Part shown: positions 46,001 through 57,691 of the stretch, piece after piece
Layout: each line of letters opens with the position of its first letter
Position numbering within the stretch: the stretch's first letter is position 1
DNA from: Alviniconcha marisindica
Taxonomy: Eukaryota > Mollusca > Gastropoda > Provannidae
DNA length: 64,000 nt
Assembly: GCA_018857735.1 (NCBI GenBank)
Contig: JABMCL010003253.1
Coordinates: 242,501 to 306,500 of the forward strand
Direction: 5' to 3'
Notes under the pieces: generated by a model
Seen by the model: the letters and a program-made list of their open reading frames with translations, nothing else
Database searches by the model: none
What the model was told of the DNA's origin: nothing
Made by a program: the position numbers and the translations under genes

Positions 46001-49000
46001 TCTGCTGTGCCGTTGGTACCGTTGGTGGTACTGCTGCTGTTGGTGTGGTTGGAATGATTGGTGTGGCGCTTCTTGTCGTTCACTTTGTTCCCTTCACACA
46101 ATGGTATGTAAGATAAATGTTCAACAAGCAGATAAATAAAAAATAACAAGCAGATAAACAAAAAATAACAAGCAAACAAGTCATGAGAATAAAAATGTGG
46201 TTGCCATAATTCTTTACAGTTGGTGAACCCTTCAACAAGTTCAAGCAACCAGAGCTGAGTGAGAAGATGTGTGTAGTTCTAACAGTCTCGTCTATCCCAA
46301 AAAGGAACCAGCCTTCTCAAAACATACCTTGTTAACCTCTTCACCACCCAAAAAAGTCGTTTATCACCACACTTTTACCAAAGAGATGACAGCCTCACAG
46401 CCAGTCAATGTATAATTCGGACCTCCCTCCAAAAAAACAGACAGGGTTGTATCAATGCTTCATAAACTGATCATGGCATTACCATATATAATTTATAAAT
46501 GCATTATGATGTTGGGCTTGTGAATTGTTTTTTTGACATATTTTTTTTATGTGCAAGCTGACATTGTATCTCTCTAAAGAGGATTAACAAAGGCATTATG
46601 TATCCTGTAGACCCACTAGGAAACTTCCCAACAAATAGCCAGGAAAAATGTCTGATGTAAACTCATCATTCTATAGTTTGGAAGGTTACCCTGGAAAACA
46701 AAAAATTTGCTTTTTTCTTCCATCAATCATGTATAAAAAGTACATTTAAAAAGTAAGGAAAACATTCCACTTCTAGGTACCTTCTGCCATTTCCTCGAGT
46801 AAATCTTCATCAGCCCACACTTCTCGGTAGTGGCGCCCAAGAGGTGGAATCTTGAAGTAGGTAGACTCTTCGTCCTCCAGTTTGTGGATCTGATCCTCAA
46901 GGTACTTGATATCTTCATCTGTGATTGGTCGACTGTAAGCCTCCATGGCCTGCCAGAACTTATCGACACACTCATTCTTGACAATCCTGGGTAGCTCTGC
47001 TGGTGAATGGACAGACTCCCCATCCAGAGTTTTCATCTAGAACAGCAAACAGCAGCTTCTGGGCCATTGGTGTAACCAAATCATTCAACACAAAGTCCAG
47101 AAAACAATTCTAACGCTTCTAAAAATATTTCCTAAATTCCAGTGTTTTGCTGTACGCCACTGACCACTGTTCATGTCTGTTTCAAAAGATTTTGAAAACA
47201 TGTAAGTACGATGCTATTACTTAGTGGATGATTCAAAATCAAACCCTATTTTGAAAGTCGAAAGAAAACAAGACACAAAAAGTCCTTTCCTATCTACCTA
47301 CCCTATTTTTTCCCCTACTTCAAAGATGTATAATGCCTAACTACTAGAACTGTAACAAAACATAACCTTTATTTATTGATTTATATAATTTACTAATATT
47401 GTAGTAATAAGTTTAAGACCTCTTCTGTAATGCCACCCAAAATTTAATGTTACCCAATGGCTATTTTTGTAACCTTTATTTATTGATTTAATGATACTGT
47501 AACAGGTTTAAGACTTTTTCTGTAGTCCCACGCAAAATGTTACCCAATGGTGAAATTATTGTACAGTGGTCAATGCCACCAGAATCTTGCTGTCTGAACT
47601 TTCCTCTTTCTTCATCTTTGTCTCTATCCTCAAAAGAAGATGAAAAGAAAGAAAAAAGACGACAAACAAAATGAAGAAGAGTTAAAAAAGAAAAATAAGG
47701 AGGAGGAAGAAGAATAAGAAGAACACAGAGGAGGGAGAGGAAAAGAAGAAGAAGAAGAAAACAAAGATGAAAAAGGAGAAGCACAAGAAGAAAATTAAAA
47801 AAAAAAAACTCCTTACCTGTGGAAGCTTGCTCTTTGCTCGAGCCACAGGAGAGGCAACGCTGGTCGGGGGTACTGCGACCTTGCCACTGCTGTCCTTGAA
47901 CTTTTTGCTGGGTCGTTCCTCTGGTGTTGATGATGCTCCCTTTCCTCGCTTTGCTGAAGCTGGCTCTGACTGCTGTAAAATCACATTCAAATGGTGTGGG
48001 CCCTTTGGTGTTGAGAACACAAGAGAGGAAAGTGGCATTTGAACATTATGGAAGAAAATAACGAGTATACAAAAATTTAACAAATCGAACTGTCACCAAG
48101 CAAATCTCAAAGACCACAGTCAAAGAGGAACTGCTGTGTAACAAGACTACAGACTTAAAACACGCACTATCGTCTAAAAATGTGTACAGAGATCAACTTT
48201 ATAAACAAACAAAAACAAAATCTGAAACAGATTTAAATGCTAGCATTCTGGAAAAAGCTCAAAACACACAAGAGGTTAAAAAGAACACTGATTTTTTTTA
48301 TAGCGTAAGCTATAAATTAGGAAAATACAAGAACATGTGCAAATGTTCAGGGTAAACCCCTATTTCAAGTAAAGAACAGTTAATCTACAAACAAACAATC
48401 ATCGTATGAAAGAACTCACTGAGTTGGTTCACTTGCAGAAGAATGCGAGCATGAGGCTCAAATAGGAGGCACGACCCTCAAATTGGTTGAATTCTTTTGC
48501 AAGAGAACCAACTGAACCTGCTAAGTTTCTGTCAGCTCAGATATTCTTTTTTAATGTCTGGAGAAGAGAAGAAGAAAAAAAGACTCAAAATACTACCATT
48601 CGGTTTCTGCATTTCGGAGATCCATGTGTCAAAAGAAAAAGAAAAAAACAACTTGTACTCATTGTCATACACACCACTTTGCCTTTTAGTATGGGTGTCT
48701 TAACATCCTTCTTGTCCTGCCAGTTATGCAGGACTTGTATTTCTGACTCCAGCAGCTTCAGACGGCGCCCCACCGATGCCAGCAGCACCTCCAGGTCAGT
48801 CTGCAGAGGGTCCAGCTCTTCAACACTGACAGTTTCTGTTGGGAGGCGGCCCAGCACTGTGACACAGAAACAGTCATTTTAGAAACAGTCATTTTCTAAT
48901 CCTATTTGTCACTGCTGTGGATCAGCCAAAAGAAAAAGCACACAAACTTACAATAAAAAAATCTGCATAGAAAGAAAAGAAAAAGAAGCTCATCCACGCC

Positions 49001-49806
49001 ACAAAATAACGTACGACTGTTGAAATGAAGCTGATGCACCTTCCTGATCCTGTCATCCAGGGTGTGATGCAGATTACGTTCTTTCCAAGAACTGTCTTAC
49101 AGACTTCAACTACAATTTCACAACCTTACATGATCAGCAACACACAGTAACTGTAAAGTAATAGTAATTACATTAAAAATTGACATATATATATATATAC
49201 ATTTTTACTGCCTGCTTAAAACAGTGACAAATAATGCATAATTTAAACACTGGCAAATAATGCATAATTTGTATACCCTGGAACTGTAGCCTCATTATGA
49301 TTTGACCTAGATACACAGAAAGTTTCAGTGAAACTAAGCAGTACATGTTAGCACACTGGTCCATGTCAGCATGTGTCAGTGGCACTTGCAGGGTTGTGTC
49401 AGTGTTACAGGCTCTCATTTTTACCATTCTGTCAGGTGTGTGTGTGTGTGTGTGTGTGTGGTGCGTCCATGCGTATGTGTGCGTGTCACTGTGTTGTCTC
49501 TGGAATGGTTGGCAATGGCTGCAAATTGTTGGGAATTTAAAACTGCACAAAGACTGAAGAGTAAGACTTCCTCTGGAACTTGGATTTCAGCAACCCAGTT
49601 TACACACCAGGTTTGACGAAACACTCAGTGAAAGTTCACACAGCAGCATACTAGCAATGGTATGCTTTTCTCTTCAAAATAAGATGCTGACCTGCAGTGT
49701 AGCGTTTACACTCCTCCTCATGGTTTACAACGGTGAGATCAGGGAACTGCAGGGGGCACTCCTTCTCCTGTTGCTGCTGCTGTGTTGCTTTCCCCTTCCC
49801 TTTCAT
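42277..49806 (-). CDS. TADA3: Transcriptional adapter 3 (ADA3)
   Basis: Nuclear subunit of the histone acetyltransferase module (with GCN5/PCAF and ADA2) of SAGA and ATAC. The nine exons are 49806-49692, 48856-48675, 47972-47817, 47036-46781, 46091-45968, 45441-45338, 44610-44500, 43552-43356 and 42417-42277. All are in phase with GT/AG junctions, giving 461 aa against 432 in human. The start is the ATG opening MKGKGKATQQQQQ. Conserved blocks are CPLQFPDLTVV with CKRYTA (N-terminus), EELDPLQTDLEVLL, NWQDKK, LPRIVKNECVDKFW, YFKIPPLGRHY with WADEDLLEE, ASLLLKKAE, SPFGPLTQRL with FLEENLMTPMDD, SLERRIQRELEEQG and the C-terminal LNLARQKKKPNMKKERE. A poly-Q and an Asn/Thr-rich insert in exon 5 explain the extra length. 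The exon 2 donor lies in GTGGTGTGT and could shift by three bases. Confidence 0.96.
45590..45770 (+). mobile_element. tRNA-derived SINE in TADA3 intron 5
   Basis: CGTAGAGCGTCTGAC (A box) and GTGGGTTCAAGTCCC (B box), then GGGATTTTTCTCCCAGTCAA, CTGTACAGCCCCCATGTG and CATGCA, a SINE body and tail of the type seen elsewhere in the window. Confidence 0.6.
48222..48296 (+). mobile_element. MITE family B left end
   Basis: CTGAAACAGATTTAAATGCT, AGCATTCTGG, CAAAACACACAAGAGGTT, AAAAAGAACAC; a solitary terminus in TADA3 intron 2. Confidence 0.5.
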
Positions 49807-50895
49807 CCTCTTCCATTCAGTCACACACACACAGCCTGACTCTGCTGCCAAGTAACCAGCAGAGGTTTACCATTTATAAAGGATGCTGCTGAAACAAAAT
49901 GAAAAGTAAACAATGGCCATGATAGCGTCATTGTCTGTGCAAAACAACAACAAATTACAAAACAAAGTTTGAAACAAACATTCCTGCCTACATTATTATT
50001 ATGTGTAACTAAACACACATTTTGTTTTGTTTTTAAATTCAAATGCTTTTCTTAAGTTCAAGATCTATGTTCTCATCAGAAGGACTTTTGTTGTCTGCAC
50101 AGAACTGATTGAGAGGCCGGCACCCCACTAGTACAGTAGTACTAGTAGCCTATCAAGATTCAACCTGGTCCCACTACACCTACAAGGATGCAACCCAAGC
50201 CATACTGGAGCAAACTAGGTCTACAATCCCGCGCAGTGTGAGCCTATTTCTTCTTCTTCAAAAAGATACTTCACTGATCACTCAAATGAGCGGCACAAAA
50301 ACAATTTAGCCTAACCTAAAGGCTGTAATTCCAAACGTAAAAAGTAAGACAAACATAAGTATACATACATAGATGTATACATGTATACAGTCGAATGGGA
50401 GTTTTACAGCGCTGACCCAGTTTTCGTAAAACTGTATCTGCCTTTGAACCTTTAAGCCATACCTAAAGAATGGTCTGTAATAAGATAAAGCCTCATCCAC
50501 TGAAATCAACGATTCATACTTTATAAGATGCACCACAGGAAGTTGGAATTTGTAGATAAAGTTTGCGAAGCAAATCTCTTCGGCGCACAATGAAGCTATA
50601 ATTAGCCGGTTGCTTTTAGCCAATCACATGTGTTAACGTTAAAGAAAAGCGTCCTTGTACTTAAAAAATACAAAAAGTATTTAAACTACCATAAAACACC
50701 AAAAGGCTACGTGCATTGTAGATTAAACTTATGTCAGTGACGACTTCAGTAACATACATACGTTTCTTTTGATTCATTTTGAGTCTGGTTCAGTAATAAT
50801 TTTACGTTCTTACTGAGTTTAGTCAATTGTAATTTTGTTTTGGTGAAAAGTCATGTCCCCCCCCCCCCCCCCCAAAAAAAAGGGCACTTCCGGGT
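49807..50895. promoter_or_regulatory. Divergent TADA3/PIGV intergenic region
   Basis: About 1.1 kb between the two start codons on opposite strands. It should hold both promoters unless non-coding first exons extend it. I see no TATA box in convincing position. A C-run (50,859-50,874) sits just upstream of the PIGV ATG. Confidence 0.45.
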
Positions 50896-53800
50896 ATGGC
50901 GTCTTACGAAGCGCCTGAGATTGCAAAACTTGCGCTTCGTTCTCGATTTCTGGTGATTGGTTTACAGGTAGAGATATTAATTTGAAGAAAAAAAATATGT
51001 GCTTGATTTATGTTAGCTTTAGAATAACTGCACTTGCAGTGAGTTGTATGTTTCATTTTGTAATGTACGTTGATAAAATGTCGTCTGCAAAATTGTCTGT
51101 GGCATAGCAGACGACAAAATCAAAACCCGTACTGTGATTTGATTTTGTGCTGGTATTAACTGTTATCAGTTTATTATTTTGCCTCAGCTATGCAGTATAT
51201 TTATGCTTTTCACACCACCGATTGTTAAGCCTGCTGCTACTAAAAGGCTGACGTGAGAATTTTAACGTGCAAGATCAGACCATCGTTTTGTCTGTAAATG
51301 GCGCACCTACTGTCCATATTGTGACACTGTGGGGTATAAAAGGGAAAGCTTATAAGCCGTACGGTTTCTGTGGACGTTAAGCACCATGTTTACTTATTCC
51401 TACAGTTATGTGTGTGTAATCGAAACGTTTGAAATAAATTAATAGCATATTGCCGGCCATTTTGCTTGGGCGAACTGCTTCTTGTTGTTTTTTATTAAAA
51501 AGGCAAAACACCAAAAGAAAAACACAATCAAAATGCTTTTGATCTTGTTTCAGTTTCTGGCAAACATTGTGATCCCAGACCATGACGCTGGTGTCTTCAA
51601 CCCACCTGTTACAGGACTGGAAGGCTTCACATTGGTTGACAAAATCATATTTTTTGTCTTCGGAGGATTCCGCCGCTGGGATGCAATATACTTTTTACAC
51701 ATCTCACAACATGGTTATACATATGAAAACTGTGTTGCATTTTTCCCTCTATACCCACTGATAATGTCGACAGTGAAAGGTGTATCTGATCTGTGTCCAT
51801 TCCTATCAGAGTCATCCCTGCTGCTGCTGTTTGGTGTACTAATCAACGTGGCCCTATTTGCTGTTGCTGCTGTGCTCTTGCTACGCCTCGGACAAGTTGT
51901 AACACAAGACCACCAGCTTGCTTACAACGCAGCTGTGCTGTTTTGTGTCAATCCAGCCAGCATATTCATGACAGCACCTTATACCGAGACACTTTTTGCA
52001 TGTCTTTCCTTTGGAGGAATGCTTTGTGTCAAGCAACAGAGATTGTTTGCAGGGGCAGCTTTGATTGGTGCATCTGCATTGACTCGGTCTAATGGACTCG
52101 TGTCCACAGGTTTTATCCTTCATCATTTTGCTGTGGAGTACACCACGAGGTTAGCAGCAGTGTACAGAACCAACTACAACAGAGAACTAAGATTTGTGAC
52201 AAGAGTAATTCACGAGACAATGAGCCACAGCCTGAGGGCAATGGGTTTTTTCTTAATATCCTTAATCCCCTTCATTTGTTACCAGTTGTACATTTATGAG
52301 CTGTTCTGCTTCCCAGAGAGCCAAGCAGAATTAAAATCGTCCATGGAAAGTGCTGTGATAAACTATGGACATAGGGAGGAGTACAAAGTGGTAGGGGAGG
52401 GGCCGGTGTCACCATGGTGCTTCGCGACCCTCCCTCTGTCCTACTCCTACATCCAGTCCCACCACTGGGGTGTGGGCTTTCTGGCCTACTATCGAGCAAA
52501 ACAGATCCCCAACTTCATTCTTGCTGCCCCCATCATCACTTTGAGCTTGTGTGCCTGCTACAGTTTTTATTGTGCACAGCCTACGGCCTGCCAAGTGCTG
52601 GGATTAATCAAGATGGAAAAATCCAAAGTGGAGACAATTGGGGGCCACTCAGAGAAAGAGAAAAGCGGATGGAAGAATGCTGAACTTGTGGTGTATGTTC
52701 TACATCTGCTCTTCCTGACCAGTTTCGGCTGCTTCTTTATGCATATTCAGGTGTGCTTTTTGATAGTTTTGTTGATGTTGTTTGTTTTGTTCCTCATGTG
52801 GAAAGTCAGGAGAATCTATGTAATGATGAATATTTGTGAGATTGCAACAAAAATTGTTTATTCTTAGTTAATTCTTAGTTTAGGACACATATTTTGTTAA
52901 ATGATTGTTTAAGTCACATCATAGACCTGCAGTATGACTGAGTGGGAGTGAAGGCAGTGTGACAAACAAACTGGAAATTTCATGCATCAAATCAGAAGTA
53001 TGAAGGCAAGTAACTTGTTTACTTGACTCTTCAGTTCAGTTCAGTTTAAGATAGTATCTTATAATCTATGCGCTTAGAAAAGCCCATATGTACTCCACCC
53101 TGTCTCTCAGAAGTTTCCCCAACATTGCCTTTGAAACTTCCATTGACATCCTCCAAACAGTGGGTCCTTCACAGATGTCAGCAAAATGTCATAAATTCTA
53201 CAATGAAATGAATCCAGACCTCCAAACAAAATGATGCAATGAATAGCAAATGCTGGCTGCACTTTGTTCTAAAGTGATTGATTTCTGAATCAGTGACAAA
53301 ACTTACCTGGCTTTGCAAGGGCATAAATTATATTCTTCATAAAATCAGTCACAATGTTGACTGCCGGAGCTCTGTCAGTTCTACATTGGCTGCAATCAAC
53401 ACAGCTGCCCCCCCCCCCCCCTTCCTGCACCTTTTTATCCAGAATCATTTTGGAAACCTGTCACCTTGTTGATGTACTGCTGTTTGGAAAATGTTATGAT
53501 AATGGCAAGTGGTCACTATTGCCCTTTACTTGGCTAATCAACCATTAGCAGACAACAGTTCAGGGTGGGCATGTACACCGGCGACCTATAAATTATCCCT
53601 GTCAACATGTCTGGCCTCTCAGTCACTGTATGCGGTTATAAGTCAGTGGCCAGTGAAATTTGTCTAACCAGTGACACAGAAAACTCTTGTCCATGCCAAA
53701 GAAATAGCTGGTAGGGCAAATAAGACTCCTACATGTCAGCCAGTAAATCTTTAAACATGATTTTAAGCCTGATTTTTTATACGTCAGGGGGCATAGCTTC

Positions 53801-54683
53801 CTCCTGTCAACACATGAAGAATACGTCTACAGATTTGTCAGTCACTGAGTGGGCAGAGCTGTCTCTCCTGGTGAAACGTGCTTGAGCAAGTATATATATA
53901 AAAAAGGAATGCTTGTAATTTTGTATGTATGTGGGTCTTTGAAATGTGAGTCCAAACTTAGACTTTTGGCTGGTTGTCGTGTTTTGAATTGCACATATAT
54001 GTCAACATGTTTTTTAATTGCAAATATTTTTGTTCTTTGCAGTTTTATTCTAGAAGACAAAGGCATTTTATTCAGTTCAAGCTAGTATCTATGCACTCGG
54101 AAAATCCAATATGCTTACCTCCACCGTCTCTCAGAAATTTCCCCCAACATTGCTTTTGAAATGGTTTGGAATGTAAAGCAGATTTATGGTTGATATTGTA
54201 ATATTATGGGCAGGCATTAGCTGAAAACAAGGGTGTGAACTATTAAGCTACATGAATTGATCAAAACGCCATGAAACAGGTCCATTGGATAAACAGAATA
54301 TTTGATCTAAAATCTTTCTGGTTGAAAGGTTAGCACATTGCTGAAAATTGCCCATTTGTTTTTGTCCAGAGGTGACCCTGTGTAGTTGATGGGATGTTCA
54401 AATCTGAGAACTAACCAAAAACGTTTATTTTCAGGTTTTGACACGTTTCCTGGGTTCTGCGTCACCAGCCATCTACTGGTTTGCAGCGCACGTCGTTTAC
54501 AATAACTTGAACCAGCCGTCCAACCTGGCCTTTTCTTCCGACACAGCAGGGCCATTGTCCCCATCAGCTTTACTGATGCTCTACAAGCATAATACAATCC
54601 AGGCAAAGTGCATCCTTCTGTTCTTCTTGGGATATTTTGTGATAGGAACAGTGGCATTTTCAAATTTCTTGCCTTGGACATAA
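50896..54683 (+). CDS. PIGV: GPI mannosyltransferase 2
   Basis: ER membrane enzyme that transfers the second mannose (alpha-1,6) from dolichol-phosphate-mannose onto the GPI anchor precursor. Three exons: 50896-50967, 51554-52750 and 54435-54683, all phase 0, giving 505 aa against 493 in human. The start ATG gives MASYEAPEIAKLALRSRFLV, and exon 2 continues FLANIVIPDHDAGVF. Family signatures are FRRWDAIYFLHIS.HGY (the WDA luminal loop thought to be catalytic), YENCVAFFPLYPL, LFCVNPASIFM, PYTETLFACLSFGG, ALTRSNGLVS and, at the C-terminus, ASPAIYWFAAHVV. Many hydrophobic segments fit a multi-pass protein, and the Asp/Arg-rich luminal loops are as expected. Exon 2 has an open frame running back to 51,482, but the CAG acceptor at 51,553 and exon 1 make the longer start unlikely. 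Confidence 0.96.
53028..54165 (+). repeat. Diverged repeat pair in PIGV intron 2
   Basis: 53,028-53,140 and 54,068-54,165 share TTCAGTT.AAG.TAGTATCT, ATGC.CT.GAAAA.CC, CTCCACC.TGTCTCTCAGAA and CCCCAACATTGC.TTTGAAA. An old dispersed element in two copies is the simplest reading. Confidence 0.6.
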
Positions 54684-57600
54684 CTTATAATTTAGCTTAG
54701 GGCTTGCAAAACTATTTTAGCTCCTATTTTAATAGTGTCATTTCTGGTTTGGTATGTGTGCGCATGTTACAAGCAATTTTAGCAGAATTTATATTTTTAG
54801 GAGATATTTTGTGGTCTTTGCAGGTGTGCACATATGAGCAAACACAATCAAAAATCAAGTGTCATTTGTGTCACATTTTATTCAACAAAATATGATTTTA
54901 TTCTTTTGTGCAGTGACTTCATCAAGTCATGAGCACATGTGCAGGACAGGAGTGGCACATATATATATATATATATAGATATATACACATAATGGTGCTT
55001 TGGTCCATGACGTGAACTGCTATCACATTCACAACCGCTGTACATGTATCGATACAGTGGGATCCCTCTTTTCAGACACCCTAAAAGTCCAGCAAAAGTG
55101 GTGATAAAAGATTGGATGGTCCTTGGTGAGGGGCTTATTCACGTGGAAATCTGAAGGGAAAGGGTTCAGAAAAGGCGGATGGGCCACTGTATCACCTTCA
55201 CACACATTGCTACCCGAGGCGCATGAACACTTGTGGATTATGTACAATGAACAATCAGAACAAACCAGAATGAACCGACAGGGTTGAAGAGCACCTTTGC
55301 TGTTCAGTGGAGAGCACATTGTGCAGTGACTGTTAATAACTGGTCAAATTGTGCAGTGACTGCTAATAACTGGTCAAACTTAAAGCACTGTTTTACGACA
55401 TCATTCCTCCAACCACTGCCATAATTGATAACGCCATAGTTCTCGAAAAACTCGGCTAACTACTTTTCAGTGGTGCTCAAATGGCAGTAAAGTTGTAACA
55501 GGCAACTGAAATGATATCAGGTCTTTCCTCCGCAACCACCCATGTTCCTTACCAGCACAAATAAAACCAAAACTGTTTGAACTGAGATGGAACTCGTTCT
55601 TTACCCAGAGCGGATGTGCCTTGTGTTTACATGTATACTTCAATATGTTGCGTCCAGTCTTATTAGTACCCAGACATTTTGAAGGTGCACACAGTGCCAG
55701 TGTGCAGCTGCACATAGATAAAGAGTGCCCCTAGTGGCATAACCAATTCTGGCAGAGCTTGGAGGATGGTGCCGGAAAGCGATGCTCAGAGTGTGATCAC
55801 TGGTATGTGCTTTTTATCAGGTAATAGGTGGTTCTTTCTCTGCCATTTAAAACAATGGTCATGAGCATATGCATAGTATTTATTTGCAGCTATCCATGGC
55901 TTCCCCCTTTCAAAATTAAAATCATAAATCTGAACATTCTGTTCAGAACAATTTATTGATACATATACATTATGAAATAAACTATGGGGAAAAAATGTCA
56001 CCTGAACTGTAAATGCTTTGAAACTTTGTGATAAAAACAGCAAACCCCAGAGCTCTACTTGAAGTGCTGTTTTGTAATCTCACCACCCAAAAAAAAAGAA
56101 AAAAAAAGAAAAGGAAAACAAATGCGTAACCTCAAACAAAATTTGTTTCGCGAACGATCACCTGAGAAATGAGCTATTGATATTATATAATGTACCCAGT
56201 CGGTCGACTTGTGAATGAAATCTCAAGATGCAACCATAAATACAGATCTCTAAAATGCAGCTGCAGCAATGGTGAACAATTCCAAGTCTCATCTGAGTGT
56301 GTCAATCACAGTTCACACTTCATCTCCATGTATCACAAGGAGCTGCAGAACTTCAGTTGTGCTGGGCTTTGTTTTCACAATCACACATATTACATAATGT
56401 AGCATTACAGCAACAAAACTTTCACTGTAACCACATTCACTGATACATATCAGTCAGCCACAAATATGCATTCCCACGTTTTCAGTACTATGTAGGCACA
56501 AACAGAATTATCTTACAAAACTGCTGCCAGGGCCTGAAAAATGTACGCAATCATAACTGATCAACAATTACTGGTACATTTTCTGTTTAAGAACATCAGG
56601 TTTCAGAAAGTGGACCAAACAAAACTTGTTGGTAATTGCTGTCCTGTGTATAACAACTGATTAGCCCCCCCACTCCCCCCCCCATGAATAAAATAAATAG
56701 AAACCATACAAAACAAGCTAGCAGCTGGGTTTTAAGGGTCCTGTCAGCCTCACAGGGCCACTTCAAGACAAGCAAAAATAAAAAAAATAAAAATGAAATA
56801 CACCACAGCATTGTAAAGGAACAAGAAAAGCATGACCAACTCCCACAAGTCAAACAGATAACACCCCAACACACTAATACTCACTGACCCAAGCATCAAC
56901 AAAATGACCGTTAACGAACCAGTGAGGAAAAACAAAGCAGGTTAAGTTGTGGAGCATTTGTTTTACTTGCAACATCAAATGCAATATATAGGAGAAGAAA
57001 AAAAAAAGTCTGAAAATGTCAGCATTCCACAAAAGGAACAAAAAGCCTACAGGTCAGATTCTATATCCCTGTAATGACTTTACTCCTAAATAAACTTTAG
57101 CAACACATTACGTCTAAACTCTCATCTATGAGTTCCAAATACTCATGAAGGGAATGTTGTTTTTGCCAGATGCATTTAGAGTTTGGTTTGTGAAACATTA
57201 TTGTTAAAACACAGAAAACTGTCCTACATATAAAAACTTACGTATATATGTTTTATTAATATTATTTGTATAAGAAAAAAGAATAAAATAAACAAGTTTT
57301 ATCCTGGTTTCCAGTGATACTTTCTGCAGGTACAAGAGATACTTGTAATGTCAGTGTCTGTCCTTATCTCAAACAGAAATGAAAACCCCCTGTTGCAAAA
57401 TAACAAGGTTCTTAAAAAATAAAAATAAAGATTTTTCCTAACAATTTCAAAATTAGCACGACTGACAAAATTAATCTCATGAACGTGGCACAAACTGATT
57501 CACTCGAAACCTCACATTTTCCCACACAAAAGGTCAACAATAAATTTCAAAGTACCAATGTCGCCTCACCAAGTCCCCATACAGCAATCAACAAGGCACT

Positions 57601-57691
57601 GAATTCTCACATCCAGTCACTGTTGAGATAGCCACTAACAAAAGCAGACATAAATGGTGTCATTAAATAAAGCAGCACCGTTAAACCTGTG
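54684..57691. other. Intergenic between convergent PIGV and PLK1
   Basis: No gene is seen. It holds an AT microsatellite (54,958-54,985), a 30-bp direct duplication at 55,320-55,380 (GTGCAGTGACTG, TAATAACTGGTCAAA) and a dispersed-element core at 56,726-56,775. On the minus strand AATAAAA at about 57,252 could polyadenylate PLK1. Confidence 0.45.

Noticed and set aside
51482..51553. Longer PIGV N-terminus from the open frame before exon 2
   Set aside because: A pyrimidine tract and CAG acceptor precede 51,554, and exon 1 at 50,896 supplies a family-like N-terminus in phase.
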